Below, in pieces: positions 38,573 to 47,147 of a stretch of DNA of 64,000 nucleotides. Position 1 is the first letter of the stretch. Each line of letters begins with the position of its first letter. The notes below the pieces were generated by a model. The model was not told where the DNA came from and did no database searches. It was given only the letters and a program-made list of their open reading frames with translations. This stretch comes from Gammaproteobacteria bacterium (GTDB lineage Bacteria > Pseudomonadota > Gammaproteobacteria > Steroidobacterales > Steroidobacteraceae), in assembly GCA_027459765.1 (NCBI GenBank), contig DAIDHD010000003.1:157569-221568 (forward strand). The letters run 5' to 3'. The position numbers and the translations under genes are program-made.

Positions 38573-39682
38573 ATGTCACGCACACGAGACCTATTCACCG
38601 GCATTCAGTACCTACGCGGCGTCGCCGCGCTGATGGTCGCCTTTCTCCATCTGCCCGTGCAGCTTCCCGCGTACGCGCCCTTCTTTCTCACGAATCGGAT
38701 CTTTGACACCGAGCGACTGAAAGCCGGCGTGGACGTCTTCTTCGTCATCAGCGGCTTCATCATGTACGTCACCAGTCGTGAGTCGCGGCCTTGGGATTTC
38801 GCGATCCGTCGGATCATCCGGATCGTTCCACTCTACTGGTCCTTGACCGGCCTGCTCGTCGTCGTCGCCGTGGCACGACCGGCGCTGTTTCACAGCACCG
38901 CGGTCTCAGGGGAATATATCTTCAAAAGCCTGTTATTCATCCCCTATTCCAATCCGACTCAAGGTGGGCACCTTGCACCCATCCTGGTGCCCGGATGGAC
39001 ACTGAATTTCGAGATGTTTTTCTATGCCGTATTCACACTCATCTTATTCTTTCCCGCAAGATTCCATCTTGCGCTTTCCGGATGTGTTTTTCTGCTCGTT
39101 CTGGCGGTAGAGCGAGCGCTGGCCGCGACGATTGGCCTGTCCCCGTTGTCGTTCTACGACAATCCGCAGATCCTCGAGTTTTGGACGGGGATGCTGATCG
39201 GATACACGCAGGTGCATCGACCCATCCGTCTGCCGGGAGAAGCATGCTGGCTCCTCATCCTGGGCGGGTTCTTTCTTTTAACCGCAAGCTACAACCTGCT
39301 GCCTCCAACGCTGCTCTTTCTCAAGGACTCGATCTGGAGCTATCTGATTCCGGCGACCACGATCGTCCTTGGTGTCGTGGCGCTGGAGAACACCCGCCGC
39401 ATTCGTGCATACGCATTCCCGCTGCTGATCGGCGACGCTTCGTACTCTATTTATCTGAGCCACGTATTCGCTCTCGGCGTCGTGCGCAGCCTTTGGACGC
39501 GACTGCCCGTTTATCGGATCGACTCGACTCACGCCGCGGAGTTTCTGGTGGTCGGAATGCTCTCGGTGGTAGCCGTTGGAGTACTCATCTTTCGGGCGGT
39601 GGAAAAACCGATGCTGACGCGGTTACAGTCGTGGTATCGGAACTTCGTCCTCGCTACACATAGGATGCGCGTCGTCAATTGA
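38573..39682 (+). CDS. Acyltransferase family 3 membrane protein (OafA/ExoZ-like)
   Basis: A 369-residue protein with about ten membrane helices. The family signature is at the start: FTGIQYLRGVAALMVAFLHL with the catalytic-type His, followed by GVDVFFVISGFIMYV and RRIIRIVPLYW. These enzymes O-acetylate, or sometimes succinylate, polysaccharides such as O-antigen and EPS at the inner membrane. It overlaps the polymerase gene by 4 bases. Its presence beside two MBOAT modules means the EPS may carry more than one kind of acyl decoration. Confidence 0.92.
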   Translation: MSRTRDLFTGIQYLRGVAALMVAFLHLPVQLPAYAPFFLTNRIFDTERLKAGVDVFFVISGFIMYVTSRESRPWDFAIRRIIRIVPLYWSLTGLLVVVAVARPALFHSTAVSGEYIFKSLLFIPYSNPTQGGHLAPILVPGWTLNFEMFFYAVFTLILFFPARFHLALSGCVFLLVLAVERALAATIGLSPLSFYDNPQILEFWTGMLIGYTQVHRPIRLPGEACWLLILGGFFLLTASYNLLPPTLLFLKDSIWSYLIPATTIVLGVVALENTRRIRAYAFPLLIGDASYSIYLSHVFALGVVRSLWTRLPVYRIDSTHAAEFLVVGMLSVVAVGVLIFRAVEKPMLTRLQSWYRNFVLATHRMRVVN

Positions 39683-41043
39683 CTTCCAGGCAAGCCCTAC
39701 CCGCTCGACCCCTCAAGGTTCCGGCCGCTCAACGGTGGGTCGCGGACCAGCGCCTCGAGAAGGTGACCGTGTCGATCATCTGGATGCTCCTGATCCTAAT
39801 GACCGTCCCGAAGGACTTCGTCAGCCTGGTGGCCAATCCGCCGGCCCCCGCGCTGTCGAAGGCCGGCGCGCTGATCAACTCGGGACTTTGGGTGGCACTG
39901 CTGGCCGTCGCGAGCTCCGTCGTACTGTGGCGACTGCGGGTCGCACTGCTCCTAGTGCGGCAGATGAACCTCATGTTCCTGCTGTTCTTCGCGCTCGTGT
40001 TCGCCAGCATCCTGTGGTCCGCGGCGCCCGGCATCACCATTGACCGGTTTCGCCGGATTCTCAGCATACTCATGTGTTGCCTCGCCGTGATGGTGGTCGG
40101 GTGGCATCCGCGTCGTTTCCAGGAACTCTTGCGCCCGATCGTCACTTTCCTGTTGGCAGGATCGATCATCTACGGGATCCTGTTCCCGCAGCTTGCCATC
40201 CACCAGTCCGTACAGATTGAATTGAAGGGTGCCTGGCACGGACTCACGTTCCAGAAGAACATCCTCGGGGGCCTCGCGACCTACGGAGTCATCCTGTGGT
40301 TCCACGCGTGGCTGGGAAGGGAGACGACCTTGGCCAAGGTGGCCTTCGGGCTCGCGGTATCCGTCGCATGCCTCGTCCTGTCGCACAGTTCGACCTCGCT
40401 GTTGACCACCGCCTTCTCTGTGATTTTCCTTTTATTCAGCCTCCGCTCGCCGCCTAACATGCGGCGGTTCACGCCCTACCTCGTCGCGTTGTTCGTGTTG
40501 CTGGTCGCGGCATACTCCTGCGCCGCGTTGGGTCTCGTTCCGGCGCTCAAGTCGCTACTCGACCCCATTACGGCAGTGACCGGCAAGAACGCCGCCGACG
40601 CGAGCGGAAGGGCTCCGATCTGGGCTTTGATCAAGGCGGAAATCGCCCGGCATCCGTATCTCGGCATCGGCTACGGGGCCTATTGGACCGGCCCGGTGCC
40701 GGGCACGCCATCTTACGTTTTCGTAACAGCGATCTACTTCTACGCCGGCTCAGCCCACAACGGCTATCTGGAAGTGACGAACGACCTTGGATTCGTGGGG
40801 CTTGCGGTACTGATCGGCTACGTCGTGAACTACGTCAAGCAATCGCTGGCGATATGGCGAATCGACCGGCCGGAGGCGGCCTTATTCCTCGTGCTCCTAT
40901 TCCAACAGGGTCTCGAGAATCTCTCCGAAGCGGAGTGGTTGCAGGGTACTGCGATGAATTTCGTCATCCTGACGCTCGCGACCTGCGCAATGGCTCGCGG
41001 ACTGTTGAATCAACGTCTCGCCGTATCCCGTGTGGCGTCGTGA
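39679..41043 (+). CDS. O-antigen ligase/polymerase family protein (Wzy-like)
   Basis: A 454-residue polytopic protein. The Wzy_C-type periplasmic loop is visible as GRAPIWALIKAEIARHPYLGIGYGAYW followed by SAHNGYLEVTNDLGFVGLAVL, the region that binds the lipid-linked glycan. In a locus with Wzx-, OPX- and Wzz-type genes it is best read as the repeat-unit polymerase. The TTG start at 39679 overlaps the preceding stop; no good ribosome site is seen, so translation is probably coupled. Confidence 0.88.
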   Translation: MTSRQALPARPLKVPAAQRWVADQRLEKVTVSIIWMLLILMTVPKDFVSLVANPPAPALSKAGALINSGLWVALLAVASSVVLWRLRVALLLVRQMNLMFLLFFALVFASILWSAAPGITIDRFRRILSILMCCLAVMVVGWHPRRFQELLRPIVTFLLAGSIIYGILFPQLAIHQSVQIELKGAWHGLTFQKNILGGLATYGVILWFHAWLGRETTLAKVAFGLAVSVACLVLSHSSTSLLTTAFSVIFLLFSLRSPPNMRRFTPYLVALFVLLVAAYSCAALGLVPALKSLLDPITAVTGKNAADASGRAPIWALIKAEIARHPYLGIGYGAYWTGPVPGTPSYVFVTAIYFYAGSAHNGYLEVTNDLGFVGLAVLIGYVVNYVKQSLAIWRIDRPEAALFLVLLFQQGLENLSEAEWLQGTAMNFVILTLATCAMARGLLNQRLAVSRVAS

Positions 41044-41113
41044 CGGCGTCCCTGAGGTAGGCGCGGGCGGACACCAATTCAGCGCCCATATTCGCAAACC
41101 AAGCCGCCGGCCG

Positions 41114-41143
41114 TTGACAAGGGAACTCGATTTCGGATGCAAT
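41114..41143 (+). promoter_or_regulatory. Sigma-70-like promoter for the plus-strand acylation module
   Basis: TTGACA at 41114-41119 is separated by 18 bases from TGCAAT at 41138-41143. The -35 box is perfect and the -10 matches four of six bases. It lies 70 bases before the SGNH-like gene and just after the polymerase stop, so the SGNH-FkbH-ACP-MBOAT genes can be transcribed on their own. Confidence 0.5.
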
Positions 41144-41212
41144 CCACAGGAGGGGGCAGCCGTCGACGCTTAATCACACCCCTACCCACCCGGCTTCCAT
41201 CTCGAATCAATC

Positions 41213-42256
41213 ATGGATCAAGCATTACCAGCGAGCGATCGGCGCTCCGGCTCAATGACTTTGCCCAGCTACTGCGCGGCGTCGATCCTGCTCTTTCTCG
41301 GGTTGATGGGTGCCTTCAAGTCGATCGAGATCGGCACGGAACTGAGTTGCTGGGCGGGTGGATACTCGATGGACGCGTGGCTCGCCTACTGCAATTCCAA
41401 GCGGTACGGGGTCTACGACGTCGAAGCGGTTTGGCACCGGATCGAATCGGAAGTGGCGTCGCGGATCGAGTCGGCTCGCGTGCTGACGTTGAGCGACAGC
41501 CACCTGCAGAGCGCATTGTCCCTCGGCGGCGCCGGCGCGTGGTTCGCGGCACATGGATATCCCGCCTACTTCCTCGGTTTGCCGACCGCCGAGAGCGGAT
41601 TCGGCGAGCGATTGATCGACAACTTCCACCCGCATCCCCGAGTGCTGATCCTGGATGCGAGCCCCTATTTCACGGGCGACTTCGGCGCCTTCGAACGCGG
41701 CATCTTCGAGGACCCCGCCGCCTCGCGCGCCGCGGTCGCGGCGCTCGCGGCCTTCCAGGCGCGGCACCACGACTTCTGCGAGTCATTTCCATGGGCCTGC
41801 GGGCATACGTTCGCCTACTTTCGCTCGCGCGTCGACGGGCACTGGATCTTCCCGGCTCCCTCGAACGACATCTGGATCGGTGCGAATGACGTTCCCAACG
41901 ACGACCGGCGCTTTCCCGTGGGCAAGATGCGGAACGAACTGTCACCGCTCTATCCGAAGTACCTCGAAGCCGCCCGCCGGCTCGTGTCCAAGGTGAATTT
42001 GCCGCCACGCTGCATCGTGATCACCAACGTTCCCGCCGAGCAGGATCTTCCAGATTTGGCGGAATATGTGGGGCAGGGACTCGGGGCGACGGTGATCGTT
42101 CCCCGGGTTCAGGGTCTGGCGACCTTCGACCGGGCACACCTCACGCCGGAGAGTTCGACTCGCTGGAGCCAGGCTTTCCTTGCGGAACTGGAACCCGTGC
42201 TGCACGAATGCGGCGCGGGCGACGATTCGACCGGCCGAAGCAACGAGGGTCTTTAG
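41213..42256 (+). CDS. Membrane-anchored SGNH-like protein, second copy
   Basis: A 347-residue protein with one N-terminal helix (SYCAASILLFLGLMGAF) and a periplasmic domain. Block I reads ARVLTLSDSHLQSAL, with Ser in the expected GDS-like place but Gly replaced by Ser. The C-terminal Asp-His pair is in TFDRAHLTPESS. It resembles the copy at 33.6 kb in layout (NDIWIG versus NDIWIA before the acidic segment) and in partners. An internal ATG at 41255 is an alternative start. It is four bases before the FkbH gene, in one operon. Confidence 0.72.
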   Translation: MDQALPASDRRSGSMTLPSYCAASILLFLGLMGAFKSIEIGTELSCWAGGYSMDAWLAYCNSKRYGVYDVEAVWHRIESEVASRIESARVLTLSDSHLQSALSLGGAGAWFAAHGYPAYFLGLPTAESGFGERLIDNFHPHPRVLILDASPYFTGDFGAFERGIFEDPAASRAAVAALAAFQARHHDFCESFPWACGHTFAYFRSRVDGHWIFPAPSNDIWIGANDVPNDDRRFPVGKMRNELSPLYPKYLEAARRLVSKVNLPPRCIVITNVPAEQDLPDLAEYVGQGLGATVIVPRVQGLATFDRAHLTPESSTRWSQAFLAELEPVLHECGAGDDSTGRSNEGL

Positions 42257-42259
42257 ACT

Positions 42260-44158
42260 ATGCGCGTCCTGGACATGCTCTGGCTCAGCCCACCGCCAGC
42301 CAACCTCAGTACGGAGCTGCGCGCGCTCGCGGCCGCACCGACCCCCCCATGGAGCGACCTCGTGCGTTTGGCGAATACGCGCCTCGATTTCGTTCAGACG
42401 AATCGACTGGACAAGGCGCTCGCCCGCGCCTCGACCGAGGCTGCGGCCGGTGGTGCCTGGCGCAGCCTGAACCTCGCGGTTCTGGGATCCTCGACCGTCG
42501 ACCATCTGCTTCCGGCGCTGCGGGTGGCCGCCTTGCGCCGGAATCTGCACGTACGAACCCTCGTCGGCGACTACGGCATGTACCGGCAATCCATCCAGGA
42601 CCCGGATTCGGCCCTGTGGGCGTTTCGTCCGGACGTGCTGCTACTCGCCTTTGATGCGACTCACCTCTTCGGACGTCACGATCCGGGGCTGGGGGCGGCG
42701 GAGGCCGAGGCGCTGCTGGACTCCGTGACCGGCCGCATCACGGCGCTCTGGGAACAGGCGCGTGCGCGCATGACCGGTCAAATCATCCAGCAGACGGTGC
42801 TGCCGGTTTTCCACACGCTGATCGGCTCGAACGAGCATCGGCTGCCCGGGTCGGTCGCCACGCTGGTTTCCCGCCTCAACCGTCGCCTGGTCGAGGCGGC
42901 TGCCCAATCGGGCGTGGACATTCTCGATTTGGACGCTGCGGTGCTGCGCGACGGGCTGGCGGCCTGGCATGACCCGGTGCTCTGGCATCGCGGCAAGCAG
43001 GAAATCTCGCCGCTGGCGACGCCGGCCTACGGCGACCTGGTGATGCGGTTGGTCGCAGCCCAGCAGGGGCGTTCGGCGAAGTGCCTCGTGCTGGATCTCG
43101 ACAACACTCTGTGGGGCGGCGTCATCGGCGACGACGGCCTCGAAGGTCTGCGCCTGGGCCAGGGCAGTGCCCTCGGCGAGGCTTACGTTGCCTTTCAGAG
43201 CCATGTGCGCGCGCTCGCGCAGCGGGGCGTGATCCTGGCGGTGTGCTCCAAGAACGATCTCGAGAACGCCCGCTCACCGTTCGAAAAGCATCCGGACATG
43301 GTTCTGAAACTCGACGACATCGCCTGTTTCGTCGCCAACTGGAACGACAAGGCGGCCAATATCCGGCAGATCGCGGAGCGCCTGAACATCGGCATCGATG
43401 CGCTCGTGTTCGTGGATGACAATCCCTTCGAACGCAACATCGTGCGACGCGAGCTCCCGTCGGTCTGCGTTCCCGAAATGCCCGAGGATCCAGCCCTGTA
43501 CGCGCAATGTCTCGCCGATGCCGGCTACTTCGAGGCGCTGCGCCTGACCCAGGAGGACCTCGAACGGGGGGGACAGTATCGAGCGAATCTTGCGCGAGAA
43601 GACCTGCGCGCCTCGCATACCGATCTGGAGGGCTATCTCAAGAGTTTGGCCATGGAACTGCGCTGGCAACCGTTCGACCGGCTCGGGTTACAGCGCGTCG
43701 TCCAGCTGATCAACAAGACCAATCAATTCAATCTGACGACGAGGCGTTACACGGAAAACGACGTTCTCGCGATCATGCACACACCGGGCGCGCTCACTCT
43801 GCAGTTGCGTCTCCTCGATGCCTTCGGCGACAACGGAATCATCGGCATCGTGATCGGCAAGCCGGAAGGCCCGGTGATCCGGCTGGATACCTGGCTCATG
43901 AGTTGCCGGGTGCTCGGACGACAGGTCGAGGAGGCGACGATGAACCTCGTCGCCGCCGAGGCGGTGCGGCTCGGTGCGACGCGGCTGCTCGGCGAATATC
44001 TGCCGACGAAGAAGAACGGGATGGTGCGCGACCACTACAGGAACCTCGGCTTCGCGGAGATCGAAGCGCGCGAGGACGGCGCCACCGTCTGGTCGCTCGA
44101 CCTGACGCAATTCCGGCCGTTCGACACATTCATACGACTCACCAGGAGCGACACGTGA
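42260..44158 (+). CDS. FkbH-like HAD-superfamily enzyme, second copy
   Basis: A 632-residue FkbH-family protein, the paralogue of the minus-strand enzyme. An N-terminal SGNH-like part (LNLAVLGSSTVDHLLPAL) precedes the HAD core (CLVLDLDNTLWGGVIGDDG near 276; VILAVCSKNDLENA; LVFVDDNPFERNIV). The C-terminal acyltransferase-like part has INKTNQFNLTTRRY and WLMSCRVLGRQVEEA. All catalytic residues of active FkbH enzymes are present. Its stop overlaps the GTG of the ACP gene by 4 bases, which points to direct loading of that carrier. Confidence 0.9.
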   Translation: MRVLDMLWLSPPPANLSTELRALAAAPTPPWSDLVRLANTRLDFVQTNRLDKALARASTEAAAGGAWRSLNLAVLGSSTVDHLLPALRVAALRRNLHVRTLVGDYGMYRQSIQDPDSALWAFRPDVLLLAFDATHLFGRHDPGLGAAEAEALLDSVTGRITALWEQARARMTGQIIQQTVLPVFHTLIGSNEHRLPGSVATLVSRLNRRLVEAAAQSGVDILDLDAAVLRDGLAAWHDPVLWHRGKQEISPLATPAYGDLVMRLVAAQQGRSAKCLVLDLDNTLWGGVIGDDGLEGLRLGQGSALGEAYVAFQSHVRALAQRGVILAVCSKNDLENARSPFEKHPDMVLKLDDIACFVANWNDKAANIRQIAERLNIGIDALVFVDDNPFERNIVRRELPSVCVPEMPEDPALYAQCLADAGYFEALRLTQEDLERGGQYRANLAREDLRASHTDLEGYLKSLAMELRWQPFDRLGLQRVVQLINKTNQFNLTTRRYTENDVLAIMHTPGALTLQLRLLDAFGDNGIIGIVIGKPEGPVIRLDTWLMSCRVLGRQVEEATMNLVAAEAVRLGATRLLGEYLPTKKNGMVRDHYRNLGFAEIEAREDGATVWSLDLTQFRPFDTFIRLTRSDT

Positions 44159-44412
44159 CCAAAGACGAGGTATTTTCGGAGGTTCGGGACATCATTGCCG
44201 ACGTGCTCGAACAGCCCGACCTGAAGCTGGATGCGGGCACCCGGGCCGATGACGTCGATGGCTGGGACTCGTTCAATCACATCAACATCGTCGTCGCCGT
44301 CGAATCCCGCTTCAAGATCAAGATCAACACGGCGGAGATCGAGGAATTGCGCAACGTCGGCGAACTGGTCGATCTGGTGGAGCGCAAGGTCAACAAATCG
44401 AAATCCAGCTGA
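44155..44412 (+). CDS. Acyl carrier protein of the plus-strand acylation module
   Basis: An 85-residue carrier protein starting with GTG inside the FkbH stop codon (GTGA). The attachment serine is in DDVDGWDSFNHINIV near residue 40, and the helix after it (VAVESRFKIKINTAEIEEL) is typical of stand-alone ACPs. It is 16 bases upstream of the MBOAT gene and should shuttle the acyl group between FkbH and MBOAT. Confidence 0.92.
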   Translation: MTKDEVFSEVRDIIADVLEQPDLKLDAGTRADDVDGWDSFNHINIVVAVESRFKIKINTAEIEELRNVGELVDLVERKVNKSKSS

Positions 44413-44428
44413 ACGGTCTTTCCGCCGC

Positions 44429-46072
44429 ATGCTTTTCAATTCGAACGTATTCGTCTTCGGCTTCCTGCCGATAGCGATTCTCGGGTTCTATCTGCTCGCT
44501 TGGCGGGGCACCCCGGCGGCGAAGGTTTGGCTGTGCGCCGCATCCTTCGTGTTCTACGGCTGGTGGAACCCGGCGTTCCTGGTACTCCTGGCGGGCTCGA
44601 TCGCGTTCAACTACTCCCTCAGTCTTTTGGTCAAGGACGTCGACTCCGATCCGGGACCCGCGCAGTCATTGCTGCTCGCCGGCGGCGTGGCCGCGAACCT
44701 CGCGCTTCTGTTCTATTACAAATACCTCTTTCCGCTGCTCGGGTTTCTGCATCACCTCGGTTGGACGGCGACCGATCCGGGCTCCGTGATCCTCCCGATC
44801 GGCATCTCGTTCTTCACGTTCACGCAGATCGGGTACCTGGTGGACTGCCGGCAGGGATTGGTCAAGGAGCGCGGTCTGCTCAATTACCTCCTCTTCGTGA
44901 CGTTCTTCCCGCACCTGATCGCCGGACCCATTCTGCACCATCGGGAAATCATGCCGCAGTTCGCCGATTCGGCGACCTATCGATTCAAGGCGGCCAACCT
45001 TGCGAGCGGCGTCACGCTGTTCGCCTTCGGTCTCGCGAAGAAGGTGCTGCTGGCCGACCGGATCGCCCCATGGGCGGAACAGGGCTTCGGGCATGCCGCC
45101 GGCATGCCATTCGTCCAATCGTGGTCGGTGTGTCTCGCGTATTCGATGCAGTTGTACTTCGACTTCTCGGGCTACTCCGACATGGCAATCGGCCTCGGAA
45201 TCATGTTCGGAGTGCGACTCCCGCTCAATTTCAACTCCCCCTACAAGTCGTCTTCCGTGATCGAGTTCTGGCAGCGCTGGCACATGACGCTGACGCGGTA
45301 CCTGACGCTGCTGCTTTATAATCCAATGTCGCTCGCCGTCAATCGATGGCGCCAGTCGAGAGGCCTGCCGACGGGCCGCCAGGCCGCCGCGACCCTGGCG
45401 GGATTCGGCTCCATGCTCGCCTTTCCGACGATCACGACCATGCTGATCGCCGGGGTCTGGCACGGCGCAGGCTTCCAATTCATCATTTATGGCCTGCTCT
45501 TCGGCACGTACCTGTGCGTGAATCACGCGTGGCGAATCTGGTTTCCGCCGGCGTCCCGACAGGTGGCGCGATCAACCACAGGTGGCCTCTGGCAGGCCTT
45601 CTGGCCGGTGGCGCTGACCTATCTCGCGGTTCTGGTCACACAGGTCTTCTTTCGCGCCGACGACGCGTCTGATGCGGTGCAGTTGGTCGCGGGCATGGCC
45701 GGCATGCACGGCAGCGGCCTGCCCTTCGCGATTCCGCTAAACGACTTGAGGTTTTTCGGCCCCACCGGGCCCTGGCTGCTCGATCACGGCTGGATCAGGG
45801 TGGCGGCACGCGAGATCTACAACACGATGACGCTGCCCCTCGCGAAGAATCTCACGCTCGCGCTATGTCTGGCGGCGATCGCCTTCGCCGCCCCGAACGT
45901 CTATCAGATCATGGGAGACTGGTCCCCGGCGCTGAACAAGGTCAAGGCGAGTACCACGTGGTCCCTGCGCTGGGCACCGACGTGGCCCTGGGCCATCCTG
46001 ACCGGGGGTCTGCTGTTCGCTGCCTGCCTGCGATTCGACCATCCGGCGCGCTTTCTGTATTTCCAGTTTTGA
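44429..46072 (+). CDS. MBOAT family O-acyltransferase, second copy
   Basis: A 547-residue membrane acyltransferase. Its ATG at 44429 gives the family start LFNSNVFVFGFLPIAILGFY. Conserved parts are YFDFSGYSDMAIGLGIMFG, EFWQRWHMTLTRYL and the catalytic His in IAGVWHGAGFQF. It ends HPARFLYFQF, like the minus-strand copy (RTFLYFQF). It should acylate the EPS on the periplasmic side using the ACP-bound group. It is the last gene of the plus-strand module. Confidence 0.92.
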   Translation: MLFNSNVFVFGFLPIAILGFYLLAWRGTPAAKVWLCAASFVFYGWWNPAFLVLLAGSIAFNYSLSLLVKDVDSDPGPAQSLLLAGGVAANLALLFYYKYLFPLLGFLHHLGWTATDPGSVILPIGISFFTFTQIGYLVDCRQGLVKERGLLNYLLFVTFFPHLIAGPILHHREIMPQFADSATYRFKAANLASGVTLFAFGLAKKVLLADRIAPWAEQGFGHAAGMPFVQSWSVCLAYSMQLYFDFSGYSDMAIGLGIMFGVRLPLNFNSPYKSSSVIEFWQRWHMTLTRYLTLLLYNPMSLAVNRWRQSRGLPTGRQAAATLAGFGSMLAFPTITTMLIAGVWHGAGFQFIIYGLLFGTYLCVNHAWRIWFPPASRQVARSTTGGLWQAFWPVALTYLAVLVTQVFFRADDASDAVQLVAGMAGMHGSGLPFAIPLNDLRFFGPTGPWLLDHGWIRVAAREIYNTMTLPLAKNLTLALCLAAIAFAAPNVYQIMGDWSPALNKVKASTTWSLRWAPTWPWAILTGGLLFAACLRFDHPARFLYFQF

Positions 46073-46171
46073 GCGGAGACGCGCGAGTGAGGTCGGAGAC
46101 CCCGATCCTTGTCAAATGTGTCAACGCAACGACAGTCGCTAACGTCCGGTTCGCTCGCTAGAATCGCGCCG

Positions 46172-47107
46172 GTGAAAATCACGAGCCCGCCGCGGATCAG
46201 CGTTTGCATCCCGACGTTCCGGCGCAATGACCGGCTGCGGGCCGTACTCGACGATCTGGCGAAACAGCACCGCGCGCCGGACCAGGTCGTCGTGGTCGAT
46301 AACGAACCGAACGGCGGGAGCCGGACTGTCATCGAGGCGTTTCGGGCGACCCGCCCCCCGTTCCCGATCGACTACGCGATTCAGCCGGAACCGAACATCG
46401 CGATCACTCGCAACAGGACCGTGGAACTCGCGACGGGCGACTGGCTCGCCTTCGTCGACGACGACGAGCGTGCGCCCCCCGACTGGCTGGATCGGCTTTT
46501 CGAGGCCGCCGTGCTGAACCACGCGGATGGCGTATTGGCACCCGTCGAGCCGCAGGTCCCGGAAACCGCTCCGCGATGGATCCGGCGGGGCAAGTTCTAC
46601 GATTTCCCCCACCAGCCCGAAGGCGCGGAGGTGCCGCTCAACTGCATGCGCTTCGGCAACGTGCTGCTTCGCACCGAAATGCTGCGGGCGGAGCCGGGCC
46701 CTTTCGATCCGGCCTGTGGCCTGATGGCCGGCGAGGACGTTGACCTGCTGGTTCGCTTGGCGCGCAAGGGGGCGAGAATCGTATGGACCGAGCGCGCGCC
46801 CGTTTACGAGCCGATCGAGTCGAAGCGGCTGTCGTTGCGCTGGCTGTTGCTGCGCGGTCTAAGCGGCGGGCAGTCTTTCGCCCGCTACACGTTGCAAGGA
46901 GGATTTCGTCCGATCAGCCTGGGCGGTCGAATCGCGTTCGTCCTGCGTTCCGTGCTGCAGATGTTCGTCGCTCTCGGGTTGGCGCTGCCGGCCGCCATGG
47001 CCGGCCGGCACCGCGGCGCAGCATGGCTGGTCAAGGCCTGTGCCAACTTCGGCAAGATCACGGTATTGTGGGGGTGGCGTTATCGCGCCTACGCGCGACG
47101 CGGCTGA
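46172..47107 (+). CDS. Glycosyltransferase family 2
   Basis: A cytoplasmic-facing GT2 of about 311 residues from the GTG at 46172; a TTG at 46109 would add 21 residues without family features. The start ISVCIPTFRRNDRLRAVL is the nucleotide-sugar site. The metal-binding motif is AFVDDDERAPPDW, and MAGEDVDLLVRLARKG carries the catalytic-type ED. A hydrophobic helix (SVLQMFVALGLALPAAMAG) near the C-terminus probably tethers it to the membrane. It likely adds one sugar of the EPS repeat unit. The donor is unknown. Confidence 0.88.
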   Translation: MKITSPPRISVCIPTFRRNDRLRAVLDDLAKQHRAPDQVVVVDNEPNGGSRTVIEAFRATRPPFPIDYAIQPEPNIAITRNRTVELATGDWLAFVDDDERAPPDWLDRLFEAAVLNHADGVLAPVEPQVPETAPRWIRRGKFYDFPHQPEGAEVPLNCMRFGNVLLRTEMLRAEPGPFDPACGLMAGEDVDLLVRLARKGARIVWTERAPVYEPIESKRLSLRWLLLRGLSGGQSFARYTLQGGFRPISLGGRIAFVLRSVLQMFVALGLALPAAMAGRHRGAAWLVKACANFGKITVLWGWRYRAYARRG

Positions 47108-47147
47108 ACCATTGGGTCGGGCGCGGTTCTGCCCCGGGAGGTGTCGG

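Noticed and set aside
38307-38633. 108-codon plus-strand frame across the divergent gap
   Set aside because: It overlaps the start of the acyltransferase gene, has no recognisable domain and no clear ribosome site; the gap is better read as regulatory.
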